Assembly: GCA_050184225.1 (NCBI GenBank)
Contig: JBFXAN010000109.1
Coordinates: 1-22,166, forward strand
Source: JBFXAN01 sp050184225
Lineage (GTDB): Bacteria; Chloroflexota; Dehalococcoidia; CAUJGQ01
DNA length: 22,166 nucleotides
Direction: 5' to 3'
Shown here piece by piece: positions 7,423 to 14,586 of the stretch (positions within the stretch are counted from its first letter, which is position 1; the number at the start of each line of letters is the position of its first letter). The notes under the pieces are model-generated. The model was not told where the DNA came from, searched no databases, and worked only from the letters and a program-made list of their open reading frames with translations. A program made the position numbers and the translations under genes.

Positions 7423-8181
7423 TTACGGCCGGATCGGGACGCCGCGCTCTGCTAGATACTGCTTCACTTCGCGGATGCGGTACGTCCCGAAGTGGAAGAT
7501 GCTCGCCGCCAGCACCGCGTCTGCCTTGCCGTCCACGATCGCGTCGTAGAGATGATCCGGCCCACCAGCGCCGCCGGAGGCGATCAGCGGCACCGGCACC
7601 GTCTCGGAGATCGTGCGCAGCAACTCCAGGTCGTAGCCACGGCCACGGCCATCCTCATCCATCGAGGTGACGAGCAACTCCCCGGCGCCGAGCTCGGTCA
7701 CCCGCCGCGCCCATGCGATCGCATCGAGCCCCGTCGGCCGGCGGCCACCGTGGGTATAGACCTCCCACTGATCGGGGCCGGTGCGACGCGCGTCGATCGC
7801 GACGACGATGCACTGCGACCCGAAGCGATCCGACGTCTCGGCGACCAACTCCGGGCGCTCGACGGCGGCGGAGTTGATCGACACCTTGTCCGCGCCGAGC
7901 TCGAGCAGCACGCGCACATCCATGTCCGATCGAACGCCGCCGCCCACCGTAAAGGGAATGAATACCTCGGATGCGGTCCGCTCGACCATGTCGTAGACGG
8001 TCGTTCGGTCGTCACTCGACGCGGTTATGTCGAGAAAAACCAGTTCGTCCGCCCCTTCCTGGTCGTAGAGGCGGGCCAGTTCCACCGGATCGCCGGCATC
8101 ACGCAGTTCGACAAACTGCACGCCTTTGACGACCCGGCCGTGATCGACATCAAAACAGGGGATGATCCGCTTGGTCAGCAT
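7423..8181 (-). CDS. hisF: Imidazole glycerol phosphate synthase, cyclase subunit
   Basis: HisF is the (beta/alpha)8-barrel that, with ammonia from HisH, converts PRFAR to imidazole glycerol phosphate and AICAR. The 252-residue product starts MLTKRIIPCFDVDHGRVVKG. The catalytic aspartates D11 and D130 (VVAIDARR) fall at the same numbers as in well-studied HisF. FTVGGGVRS (77-85) and the late phosphate loop (ASGGAGGPDHL) are present. Full length, no odd residues. The ATG at 8181 is taken rather than the adjoining in-frame GTG at 8184; GAGAG lies about 8 nt upstream. It is separated from its partner hisH by hisA and the membrane-fused gene, and from the latter by 143 nt holding a palindrome. 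Confidence 0.97.
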   Translation of the reverse strand: MLTKRIIPCFDVDHGRVVKGVQFVELRDAGDPVELARLYDQEGADELVFLDITASSDDRTTVYDMVERTASEVFIPFTVGGGVRSDMDVRVLLELGADKVSINSAAVERPELVAETSDRFGSQCIVVAIDARRTGPDQWEVYTHGGRRPTGLDAIAWARRVTELGAGELLVTSMDEDGRGRGYDLELLRTISETVPVPLIASGGAGGPDHLYDAIVDGKADAVLAASIFHFGTYRIREVKQYLAERGVPIRP

Positions 8182-8209
8182 CACTCGCTCTCACTACCAT
8201 CACACACTC

Positions 8210-8287
8210 GTCATCCTGAGCGAAGCGAAGAACCTCAATGGTGGTCGAAAAACCGGCCGGGAGATCCTTCGCTTCGCTCAGGATGAC
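8210..8287. repeat. REP-like palindrome, copy 2 (27-bp arms)
   Basis: Arms 8210-8236 and 8261-8287 are inverted copies with two mismatches near the loop; the loop is 24 nt. The outer part contains GTCATCCTGAGCGAAGCGAAG. The element stands between hisF and the membrane-fused polyamine-synthase-like gene. Compared with 6937-7014 it carries A/T pairs where the other has G/C pairs in the arm. Confidence 0.9.
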
Positions 8288-8324
8288 CGAGGGCGGCATG
8301 TCGCGGAGAAATGCGGTTCATGCC

Positions 8325-10685
8325 TCAGTCACCTAGTACCTTTCGAATATCGCGGCTGAATACCTGGACGTTGGGCGGCAGATCATCGACGGGAAGTGAG
8401 CGATAGTACTCCACATAGGGCCGATCGTCGGTGATCACCGGGCCGGGTCCGGCGTAGCGGAGCGCCTCTTCGCGGTCGCCCATGTACATGCTGAGGAAGG
8501 CCTCGGGCGAGTTCAGGCCGGCGGCCGCGAGCGTCGGCGCGAGCACCGGGTCCGCGAATGCCGCCGCCAGCGCCTGCGGGTTGACGGTGATTGGCTGCGT
8601 TGAGCCAACGAGCAGGCTGGCGTTGGCCCAAACGCTCACCGAAGGAAACACGTCGAGGAAGGTGCGGAGGAGCAGTTTGTACTGCTCTTCGGACTGTTGC
8701 TCCAGCCACTGCACCATCACGCCGTCGTCCGCGAGCGCGGCCTTCGCCAGACGGTAGTATTCGACCGAATAGAGATTGCTCGCCCCGGCATGGCGCGGCC
8801 GGATGATGTCCGCCGTGATCACATCGTACTTTTCGTCGGTGAGCAGAAGGAAGTTGCGGCCGTCGTCGACGTGCAGGCGCACATTCGGACGGTTGAGCAC
8901 GTCGCCGTTGATCGCGCTGAAGAAGGGCGCCGCCTCGATCACGGCGGAGGACAGTTCGACGACATCGACCTCGGCGCGCGCGTGCCGTGCCACGGCGCCG
9001 GGCGTCGCGCCGCCGCCGAGGCCGATCACGAGCGCCCGCTCTGCGCCGGGCCGCATCAGCATGCCGGTGTGGCCGATCAGTTGGTGAAACCCGGCGATGA
9101 AGCCGAGCGTACTCGCCTGGGGTTGGCCGTTGAGGTACAGCTTTCGCTCGTCGTGGGCGTGGGCAGCGGTCACGGTCGCCATGTTCTCGAGACCCTCGTC
9201 GATGAAGAGGACGTTCTCATCGCGAAGGCGTTCGTTGAAGATGCCGCCGAACAAGTCGGGCGCAAATGACACGGCCAGCACAACCGCTGCCCCGCCGCCG
9301 AGCAGCGTCAGCGGGCGCCAGTGCGTCGCGCGGACCGGTGTGACCCAGGCCAGGGCGACCGCGAGGGCGACACTGCACGCGCCGAGCAGCAGCAGGCTCG
9401 ACTCCACGCCCAGCCGCGGCAACAGGACGAAGCCGCCGAGGAACGAGCCGGCGATCGCACCGAAGACGTTGGCGGCGTAGACCGTGCCGATCCGCCGGCC
9501 GACATCGGCGTGGCCGGTGCCGGCCACCCGAGCGGCTACCGGGAAGGTCATGCCCAGCAGGAGCATCGGCGGGAGGACGACCAGCGCCGCGACGAACACC
9601 ATGAAGCGGAGGTTGAACTGGCCGAGCGGGCCGGGGTCTCTATACAGTCCGAGCGCGTCGGTGAGCGGCACGATGTTCGCCAGGAGGGGCACGGCGAGCA
9701 GGCCGAGCAGGCCGACCGCCGCCTCCAGCCCGGCGAAGATCAGCAGCCAGTTCCAGCGCCGGGCGATCAGCGGACTGATCAGAGCGCTGCCCAGGGCGAT
9801 ACCGAGCAGCACCGTCGCCAGCATGACCGAAAAGCCGTAGGTGGTGGCGTCGAAGAAGATGCTGAGCACCCGCGCCCAGACGACCTCATAGGCAAAGGAG
9901 AGCGCGCCGGAGATGCCGAAGACGATCACCACGGCGCGCTGCGCGGAAACCGGGTAGGGCGGTTCGTCCACGGTCGCGGTGAGGTCGTGGGCGGCAACCT
10001 CATCGCCGGCGCGGAGGCGGTCGAGCGCCAGCGCGAGCAAGCCGGCAGCGATGTTGAGCACCGCCGCGATCACCAGGGTCCGCTGTAACCCGTAGCGGCC
10101 GATCAGGATGAAGCCGGCGGAGAGCACACCGACCATCGCGCCGAGCGTATTGACGCCGTAGAGCAGGCTGACGTTCCGGCTCATCCCCTCCATCCGCAGC
10201 AGCGACGAACGCACGATCAGGGGCAGGGTCGCGCCCATCATCGTCGTCGGCACCAACAACACGACGAGCGCCAGCACGAAGCGGAGCAACGAGAGCGCGA
10301 GGAGGGACTCGAGGCCGGTGAGATCGACGATCGCCACATAGAGGGCGCGCACGCCGGCGAACAGCAGCGGCGAGAGCATGCCCGTGATCGCGATCAGGAT
10401 CTCAGCCACGGTATAGCCGAGTAACGGACGCGCCAGGCGATCAGCGAAGCGTCCCGCCAGGATCGCGCCGAGCCCCAGGCCCGCCATGAACCCGCAGAGC
10501 ACGGTCGCGATCGCGTAGGAGGTGACGCCGAAGGTGAGGCTGAGCATCCGCACCCAGACGACCTGATAGATCAGGCCGCTGATGCCGGAGAGGAAGAACA
10601 CGGCGAGCAACGCCGGCAGCAGCATCGCCGAGTACGCCGGCAAGCGGACGGCTACCCTGCCGGCCCCCGCCCCCGCCGCGCTCAT
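8325..10685 (-). CDS. Membrane-fused spermidine-synthase-like protein
   Basis: The 786-residue product has about 490 residues of membrane helices and then a spermidine-synthase-like methyltransferase fold. The membrane part is internally duplicated: SGLIYQVVWVRMLSLTFG in the first half resembles GALSFAYEVVWARVLSIFF in the second. The C-terminal domain has the nucleotide-binding loop VIGLGGGATPG (about 550), the acidic VDVVELS strand, VDDGRNFLLL and YDVITADIIRPRHAG, the last aligned with the active-site region of aminopropyltransferases. Whether it makes polyamines is not proven; some fusions of this kind have other or no known substrates. Its ATG overlaps the hisA stop as ATGA, so translation is coupled to hisA. 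It is followed by a palindrome and hisF, which places it inside the his operon. Confidence 0.85.
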   Translation of the reverse strand: MSAAGAGAGRVAVRLPAYSAMLLPALLAVFFLSGISGLIYQVVWVRMLSLTFGVTSYAIATVLCGFMAGLGLGAILAGRFADRLARPLLGYTVAEILIAITGMLSPLLFAGVRALYVAIVDLTGLESLLALSLLRFVLALVVLLVPTTMMGATLPLIVRSSLLRMEGMSRNVSLLYGVNTLGAMVGVLSAGFILIGRYGLQRTLVIAAVLNIAAGLLALALDRLRAGDEVAAHDLTATVDEPPYPVSAQRAVVIVFGISGALSFAYEVVWARVLSIFFDATTYGFSVMLATVLLGIALGSALISPLIARRWNWLLIFAGLEAAVGLLGLLAVPLLANIVPLTDALGLYRDPGPLGQFNLRFMVFVAALVVLPPMLLLGMTFPVAARVAGTGHADVGRRIGTVYAANVFGAIAGSFLGGFVLLPRLGVESSLLLLGACSVALAVALAWVTPVRATHWRPLTLLGGGAAVVLAVSFAPDLFGGIFNERLRDENVLFIDEGLENMATVTAAHAHDERKLYLNGQPQASTLGFIAGFHQLIGHTGMLMRPGAERALVIGLGGGATPGAVARHARAEVDVVELSSAVIEAAPFFSAINGDVLNRPNVRLHVDDGRNFLLLTDEKYDVITADIIRPRHAGASNLYSVEYYRLAKAALADDGVMVQWLEQQSEEQYKLLLRTFLDVFPSVSVWANASLLVGSTQPITVNPQALAAAFADPVLAPTLAAAGLNSPEAFLSMYMGDREEALRYAGPGPVITDDRPYVEYYRSLPVDDLPPNVQVFSRDIRKVLGD

Positions 10686-11476
10686 ACGGCGTCACCCGTG
10701 AGGGCGGCCAATGCCTCGGGCAGCCGGATCGCTCCCGTGTAGAGCGCACGTCCAACGATAACGCCCTCGACGCCCGTACCGGCGAGCTCACGGATGTCCT
10801 GCATCGAGGAAACACCACCCGAAGCGATCACGGCAGCGGACGTTGACGCACGCAGGTCGCGATAGGCGGCGACGTTCGGTCCCGCGAGCGCACCGTCCCG
10901 GCTGATGTCGGTGTAGAGGAAGCGGACGACGCCGCGATCGGCCATGCGCCGGGCGAGGTCGGCGACGGTAATCCCGCTCGACTTCGTCCAGCCATCCGTT
11001 CGGACCACGCCATCGCGGGCATCGAGCGCCACGATCAACGCATCCGATCCGCGTCCTGCCAGCGCCGTGACCAGGTCGGGATTGTTGACGGCGGCGGTGC
11101 CGAGCACAACGCGGGCGGCGCCCAACGACAGCAGGCGCAACGCTCCCGCTTCGTTGCGGATGCCGCCTGCCACCTGGACCGGGATCTGCACGGCGTGCAG
11201 GATGGCCTCAATCGCCGCCAGGTTGCGGTGTTCGCCATCGCGCGAACCTTCGAGATCGACGACATGCAGGCGGGTGGCGCCCTGCTCCTGCCAGCGGCGG
11301 GCGACGGCGGCGGGGTCGTCGTCGAAGATCGTCTCCTGGGCAAAGTCACCGTGGAGCAGACGCACGCACTTGCCGCCGCGCAGGTCGATACCGGGAATGA
11401 CCTCGAAGGCGCTGCCGATGACGGACGCGGGCGTCGGGGCGGGCAAAGGTGACGTGTCTCGATCGTCGTGCGCCAT
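10682..11476 (-). CDS. hisA: 1-(5-phosphoribosyl)-5-[(5-phosphoribosylamino)methylideneamino] imidazole-4-carboxamide isomerase
   Basis: HisA carries out the Amadori rearrangement that makes PRFAR, the substrate of HisHF. The 264-residue product is a complete (beta/alpha)8 barrel: FEVIPGIDLRGGKCVRL (24-40, catalytic D31), VAGGIRN (102-108), VVLGTAAVNNP (123-133), LYTDISRDG (187-195, catalytic D190) and ASGGVSS with GVIVGRALY near the end. Compared with usual HisA the protein has about 22 extra N-terminal residues rich in Asp, Pro and Ser (MAHDDRDTSPLPAP...). No start codon exists nearer the conserved region, so the extension is probably real. It lies 40 nt after hisH and its stop overlaps the start of the next gene (ATGA). 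Confidence 0.96.
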   Translation of the reverse strand: MAHDDRDTSPLPAPTPASVIGSAFEVIPGIDLRGGKCVRLLHGDFAQETIFDDDPAAVARRWQEQGATRLHVVDLEGSRDGEHRNLAAIEAILHAVQIPVQVAGGIRNEAGALRLLSLGAARVVLGTAAVNNPDLVTALAGRGSDALIVALDARDGVVRTDGWTKSSGITVADLARRMADRGVVRFLYTDISRDGALAGPNVAAYRDLRASTSAAVIASGGVSSMQDIRELAGTGVEGVIVGRALYTGAIRLPEALAALTGDAV

Positions 11477-11516
11477 CGGGTGATTCTCGGAGGATTTCGG
11501 TGCGGTTGCTCACCGG

Positions 11517-12140
11517 CTAGCGGGCCGGCACGGGCACCGCGGCGAGGAAATTGGCGTAGATGCGGAGACCGAGATCGCCGCTCTTCTCCGGATGGAACTG
11601 GGTGGCGACGATGTTGTCCCTGGCCAGGACCGCCGGGAACGTGCGGCCGTAGGTCGCTTCCGCGATCACGCAGGACGAATCGTCGGGTTGGACATGGTAG
11701 CTATGCAAGAAGTAGAAATAGCTGCCGTCCGGAATGCCCTCAAACACCGGATGGGCGGCGGTCTGGCGAACGGTGTTCCAGCCCATGTGTGGCACCTTCT
11801 GCCCGTCGGGCAGGCGGCGGACCGTGCCCGGAATCACATCAAGACAGGGATGGCGGCCGCCCTCTTCGCTCAGCGTCAGCAGCGCCTGCAGTCCCATGCA
11901 CACGCCGAGGAAGGGACGGCCGGAGGCGATGTACTCCCGCACCGGCTCCACCAAACCATGCGCTTCGAGGTTGCGCATCGTATCGGCGGCGGCACCGACA
12001 CCCGGCATCACGACCACACGCGCCTCACGCAGGTCCTGCTCGCGGTCGGAGATGCGCGGCGCGCCGCCCACCGTCTGCACCGCGCGAACCACGCTGCGAA
12101 GATTGCCGGCACCGTAATCAAGGACCAGAACATCAATCAT
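11517..12140 (-). CDS. hisH: Imidazole glycerol phosphate synthase, glutamine amidotransferase subunit
   Basis: HisH hydrolyses glutamine and channels ammonia to HisF. The 207-residue class I amidotransferase shows DYGAGNLRSV (8-17), MPGVGA (45-50), RPFLGVCMGLQ (75-85, nucleophile C81) and QFHPEKS (181-187, H183 and E185), completing the triad. PHMGWN (117-122) is the family's oxyanion/interface motif. It is the first gene of the minus-strand his block and is divergent from ligA. No Shine-Dalgarno is visible; instead TACAAT ends 6 nt before the ATG, which suggests a leaderless message starting at or next to the A of ATG. Confidence 0.97.
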   Translation of the reverse strand: MIDVLVLDYGAGNLRSVVRAVQTVGGAPRISDREQDLREARVVVMPGVGAAADTMRNLEAHGLVEPVREYIASGRPFLGVCMGLQALLTLSEEGGRHPCLDVIPGTVRRLPDGQKVPHMGWNTVRQTAAHPVFEGIPDGSYFYFLHSYHVQPDDSSCVIAEATYGRTFPAVLARDNIVATQFHPEKSGDLGLRIYANFLAAVPVPAR

Positions 12141-12146
12141 GTCGGA

Positions 12147-12175
12147 ATTGTAGCGGCAGGATGGGGCGGGTGGAA
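12147..12175 (-). promoter_or_regulatory. Putative leaderless promoter of hisH and the his operon
   Basis: On the minus strand, TACAAT (12147-12152) is separated from the ATG at 12140 by exactly six bases (TCCGAC). A poor -35 candidate, TTCCAC (12170-12175), lies 17 nt upstream of it. Normal +1 spacing would put transcription start on the ATG. No ribosome site is present. Confidence 0.5.
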
Positions 12176-12183
12176 GAGACGGA

Positions 12184-12237
12184 CCCCTCCCCCGGCCCCT
12201 CCCCCCGCTGACGCGCGGAGAGGGGTCGGGGGAGGGG
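12184..12237. repeat. G/C-tract palindromic repeat, copy 2
   Basis: The 54-bp element has a C-rich left arm (12184-12208) and a matching G-rich right arm (12215-12237) around TGACGC-like loop bases. The left arm read on the minus strand has four G-runs of four or more and fits the G-quadruplex motif. It fills the middle of the divergent hisH/ligA gap, just upstream of both putative promoters. It matches copies at 1-42 and 22126-22166. Confidence 0.85.
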
Positions 12238-12284
12238 TTCCCTGCTTATGTCGCTGCCCCAGCCATCGGCGAAATCAGCCGCCG

Positions 12285-12290
12285 TATACT
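12285..12290 (+). promoter_or_regulatory. Putative leaderless -10 box of ligA
   Basis: TATACT (12285-12290) is followed by six bases (GACTGC) and then the ATG of ligA at 12297, so the usual +1 falls on the A of the start codon. No Shine-Dalgarno is visible between them and no clear -35 is seen at 12261-12268. Confidence 0.5.
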
Positions 12291-12296
12291 GACTGC

Positions 12297-14318
12297 ATGA
12301 CGACGCTCGACCGACAGGAACAGGAAGCCAAGCTTCGCGCCGAGGAGTTGCGCGCGCAGATCAATCATCACAATTATCGCTATCACGTGCTCGACGATCC
12401 GGAGGTTTCTGACTCCGAGTACGACGCGCTCATGCGGGAGTTGCGGGCGATCGAGGAGGCGTTCCCCGAGTTGATCACGCCGGAGTCACCCACGCAGCGC
12501 GTTGGTGGGCAGGCGTTGGAAGGCTTCGAGCCCGTCGTCCATCCGATCCCCTTACTATCGCTCGCGAATGCCTTCAATGAAGAGGAGCTGCGGGCGTGGT
12601 ACACGCGCGTCGTGCGTTTGCTGGAGACAGAGACGATCGAGTTCGTCTGCGAGTTGAAGATCGACGGTCTGGCGGTGGCGTTGGTCTACGAGCAGGGACG
12701 TTTCACACGCGGCGCGACCCGTGGCGATGGCGTCACCGGGGAGAATGTGACGGCCAACCTCCGCACGGTCCGGGCGATTCCGCTGTCGCTGCCGGACGGC
12801 GTGCCATCCCGCTTTGAGGTGCGCGGCGAAGTCTATATGACCAAGGACGGGTTCGAGCGAATGAACCGGGTCCAGGCAGAGCAGGGAACGAAGCTCTATG
12901 CCAACCCACGCAACTCGGCTGCCGGATCGCTTCGCCAGAAGGACCCGTCGATCACGGCCCAGCGACCTCTCGACTTTTTCGTCTACGGCATCGGCTGGGC
13001 CGATGACGGCCTGCCGGGCACTCATTGGGAGACGCTCGAGTTGTTGCGTTCGGCGCGATTTCCGGTTAATCCAAACATCCGGCGCCTGTCTACCTTGGAC
13101 GATGTGGTCGCGTTCTGTTTGGGCTGGGGCGAGAAACGCGCGTCCCTGCCGTATGAAATCGACGGTGTTGTCGTGAAGGTGGATCGGATCGCGCAGCAGC
13201 GACAGCTTGGCTTCGTCGGCCGCGATCCACGCTGGGCGATCGCCTTTAAGTTTCCGGCCGCGGAGGCGACGACGCGGCTGCTCGACGTCGGCATCAACGT
13301 CGGGCGCACGGGCACGCTGAATCCGTACGCGATCCTGGAGCCAGTCGCGATCGGTGGGACGACGGTGAAGCTGGCAACGCTCCACAATGAGGAAGACATC
13401 CATCGCAAGGACCTTCGCATCGGCGACACCGTGATTGTCCATCGCGCCGGCGACGTGATCCCGCAGGTGGTGGCGCCGGTGCCGAGCAAGCGCACCGGCC
13501 ACGAGCAACCGTTCCAGATGCCCGAGCGATGTCCGGCCTGCGGGACGCCGGTCGTGCGGCCCGACGGCGAGGCGATGCACTACTGTCCCAACCAAGCGTG
13601 CCCGGCGCAGGCGGTGCGGCTGCTGGAGCACTTCGTCAGCCGGGGGGCGATGGATATCGAAGGCATCGGCGAGCGGCTGGCCGGCGTCCTCTACGAGGCC
13701 GGGCTGGTGCGCGACCCTGGCGATATCTACTCCTTAACGGCGGAACAACTCACCGCACTCGAGCGAATGGGTGAGAAAAGCGCGACGAAAGTCCTCAACT
13801 CTATTCAAAGCAGCAAGCAACGCGGACCAGCGCGGGTGCTGTTCGCGCTCGGTATTCGGCATGTCGGCGACGAGACGGCGCGGCTGATCGCGGCGCACTT
13901 TGGCAGCATCGACGCGGTGATGCAGGCCGAGGTCGATGAGGTCGTCGCGATCCCTGGGATCGGTGCGACCGTCGGCCAGAGCGTTCGGACCTATTTCGAA
14001 GCGGAACAGAACCGGCAGGTGATCGAGAAATTGCGGGGCGCCGGTGTCAAGCTGAGCGCCGATAGAGGGGCGGCCCGCGAGGGACCGCTGGCCGGCACGA
14101 CCTACGTCCTCACCGGAACGTTCACCGGCTTCACGCGGAATGAAGCGGAAAGCCGGTTGAAGCAACTCGGCGCCACTGTCAGCGGCAGCGTGAGCAAGAA
14201 AACCACCGGTGTGATCGCCGGCGATAATCCTGGGTCCAAGCTGGCGAAGGCGGAATCGCTCGGCGTCGCCGTGCTCGACGAGGCCGCGCTCCGCGAACTG
14301 CTGGGCAAAGACGGCTGA
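12297..14318 (+). CDS. ligA: NAD-dependent DNA ligase
   Basis: LigA seals nicks in DNA with NAD as adenylate donor during replication and repair. The 673-residue product has all the usual domains. The Ia domain (about 1-70) contains YHVLDDPEVSDSEYD. The adenylation domain holds FVCELKIDGLAVAL with nucleophile K121. An OB fold follows, then a Cys4 zinc finger (about 411-435: CPACG, then CPNQACP). A helix-hairpin-helix block comes next (GIRHVGDETA, IPGIGATVGQSV), and a C-terminal BRCT domain (about 597-673) starts at LAGTTYVLTGTF. The start at ATG 12297 matches the family N-terminus; the frame is open further upstream only because the opposite strand is coding. The gene appears monocistronic and is divergent from hisH. 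No motif is missing. Confidence 0.98.
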   Translation: MTTLDRQEQEAKLRAEELRAQINHHNYRYHVLDDPEVSDSEYDALMRELRAIEEAFPELITPESPTQRVGGQALEGFEPVVHPIPLLSLANAFNEEELRAWYTRVVRLLETETIEFVCELKIDGLAVALVYEQGRFTRGATRGDGVTGENVTANLRTVRAIPLSLPDGVPSRFEVRGEVYMTKDGFERMNRVQAEQGTKLYANPRNSAAGSLRQKDPSITAQRPLDFFVYGIGWADDGLPGTHWETLELLRSARFPVNPNIRRLSTLDDVVAFCLGWGEKRASLPYEIDGVVVKVDRIAQQRQLGFVGRDPRWAIAFKFPAAEATTRLLDVGINVGRTGTLNPYAILEPVAIGGTTVKLATLHNEEDIHRKDLRIGDTVIVHRAGDVIPQVVAPVPSKRTGHEQPFQMPERCPACGTPVVRPDGEAMHYCPNQACPAQAVRLLEHFVSRGAMDIEGIGERLAGVLYEAGLVRDPGDIYSLTAEQLTALERMGEKSATKVLNSIQSSKQRGPARVLFALGIRHVGDETARLIAAHFGSIDAVMQAEVDEVVAIPGIGATVGQSVRTYFEAEQNRQVIEKLRGAGVKLSADRGAAREGPLAGTTYVLTGTFTGFTRNEAESRLKQLGATVSGSVSKKTTGVIAGDNPGSKLAKAESLGVAVLDEAALRELLGKDG

Positions 14319-14370
14319 TCGGTCCAACCTCCGGACGTGACCCACCGACGGCAGTGATGGAATCGCCTGA

Positions 14371-14405
14371 TCGTGACATGGCAATCGTGGTGAAGCATGT
14401 CACGA
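14371..14405. repeat. Inverted repeat upstream of mreB, possible operator
   Basis: TCGTGACATG (14371-14380) and CATGTCACGA (14396-14405) form a perfect 10-bp dyad with a 15-nt spacer. A further GTGACAT half-site lies at 14417-14423. The cluster is 95-150 bases upstream of the mreB -10 box in a 268-nt gene-free gap (14319-14586). It could bind a dimeric regulator or form a stem-loop after ligA; no T-run follows. Confidence 0.45.
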
Positions 14406-14499
14406 ACTCATCTTCAGTGACATTGCTCCCGTGCGCTCGTCGTTTCGGAAAGAGTTACAGTTTTATCAAAACACAAAGTCGACAGCGCACATCCGGGGG

Positions 14500-14529
14500 T
14501 TCCACTTCTTGAGAGACAGTTGTTATAAT
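14500..14529 (+). promoter_or_regulatory. Promoter of the mreBCD-mrdA-rodA operon
   Basis: A perfect -10 TATAAT lies at 14524-14529 in an AT-richer stretch. The best -35 candidate is a weak TTCCAC (14500-14505, 18-nt spacer). Transcription should begin near 14536, giving a leader of about 50 nt. Confidence 0.6.
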
Positions 14530-14576
14530 CCAGCGAGTGCGTCGCCAGCTTGATAGGGCGATGACGTGGCCCGCAT

Positions 14577-14581
14577 GGAGG
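14577..14581 (+). promoter_or_regulatory. Ribosome binding site deciding the mreB start
   Basis: GGAGG lies 5 nt before the GTG at 14587. Part of it would be coding if translation began at the upstream in-frame ATG (14575) or GTG (14566), which have no comparable site. Confidence 0.6.
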
Positions 14582-14586
14582 CGAGT

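Noticed and set aside
6937..8287. The two palindromes as a CRISPR array
   Set aside because: There are only two copies, over a kilobase apart, with whole genes between them, and no cas genes.
9321..10088. Long plus-strand open frame opposite the membrane-fused gene
   Set aside because: It is an antisense shadow: very rich in Arg, Glu, Asp, Gln and Gly, as expected opposite a GC-rich hydrophobic coding region with clear domains.
12555..13631. 358-codon minus-strand open frame opposite ligA
   Set aside because: The sense strand encodes a complete LigA with every domain; the antisense product is Arg/His/Asp-rich with no recognisable motif.
14319..14360. Intrinsic terminator directly after ligA
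   Set aside because: Only a weak 4-bp GTCC/GGAC pairing is visible and no T-run follows.
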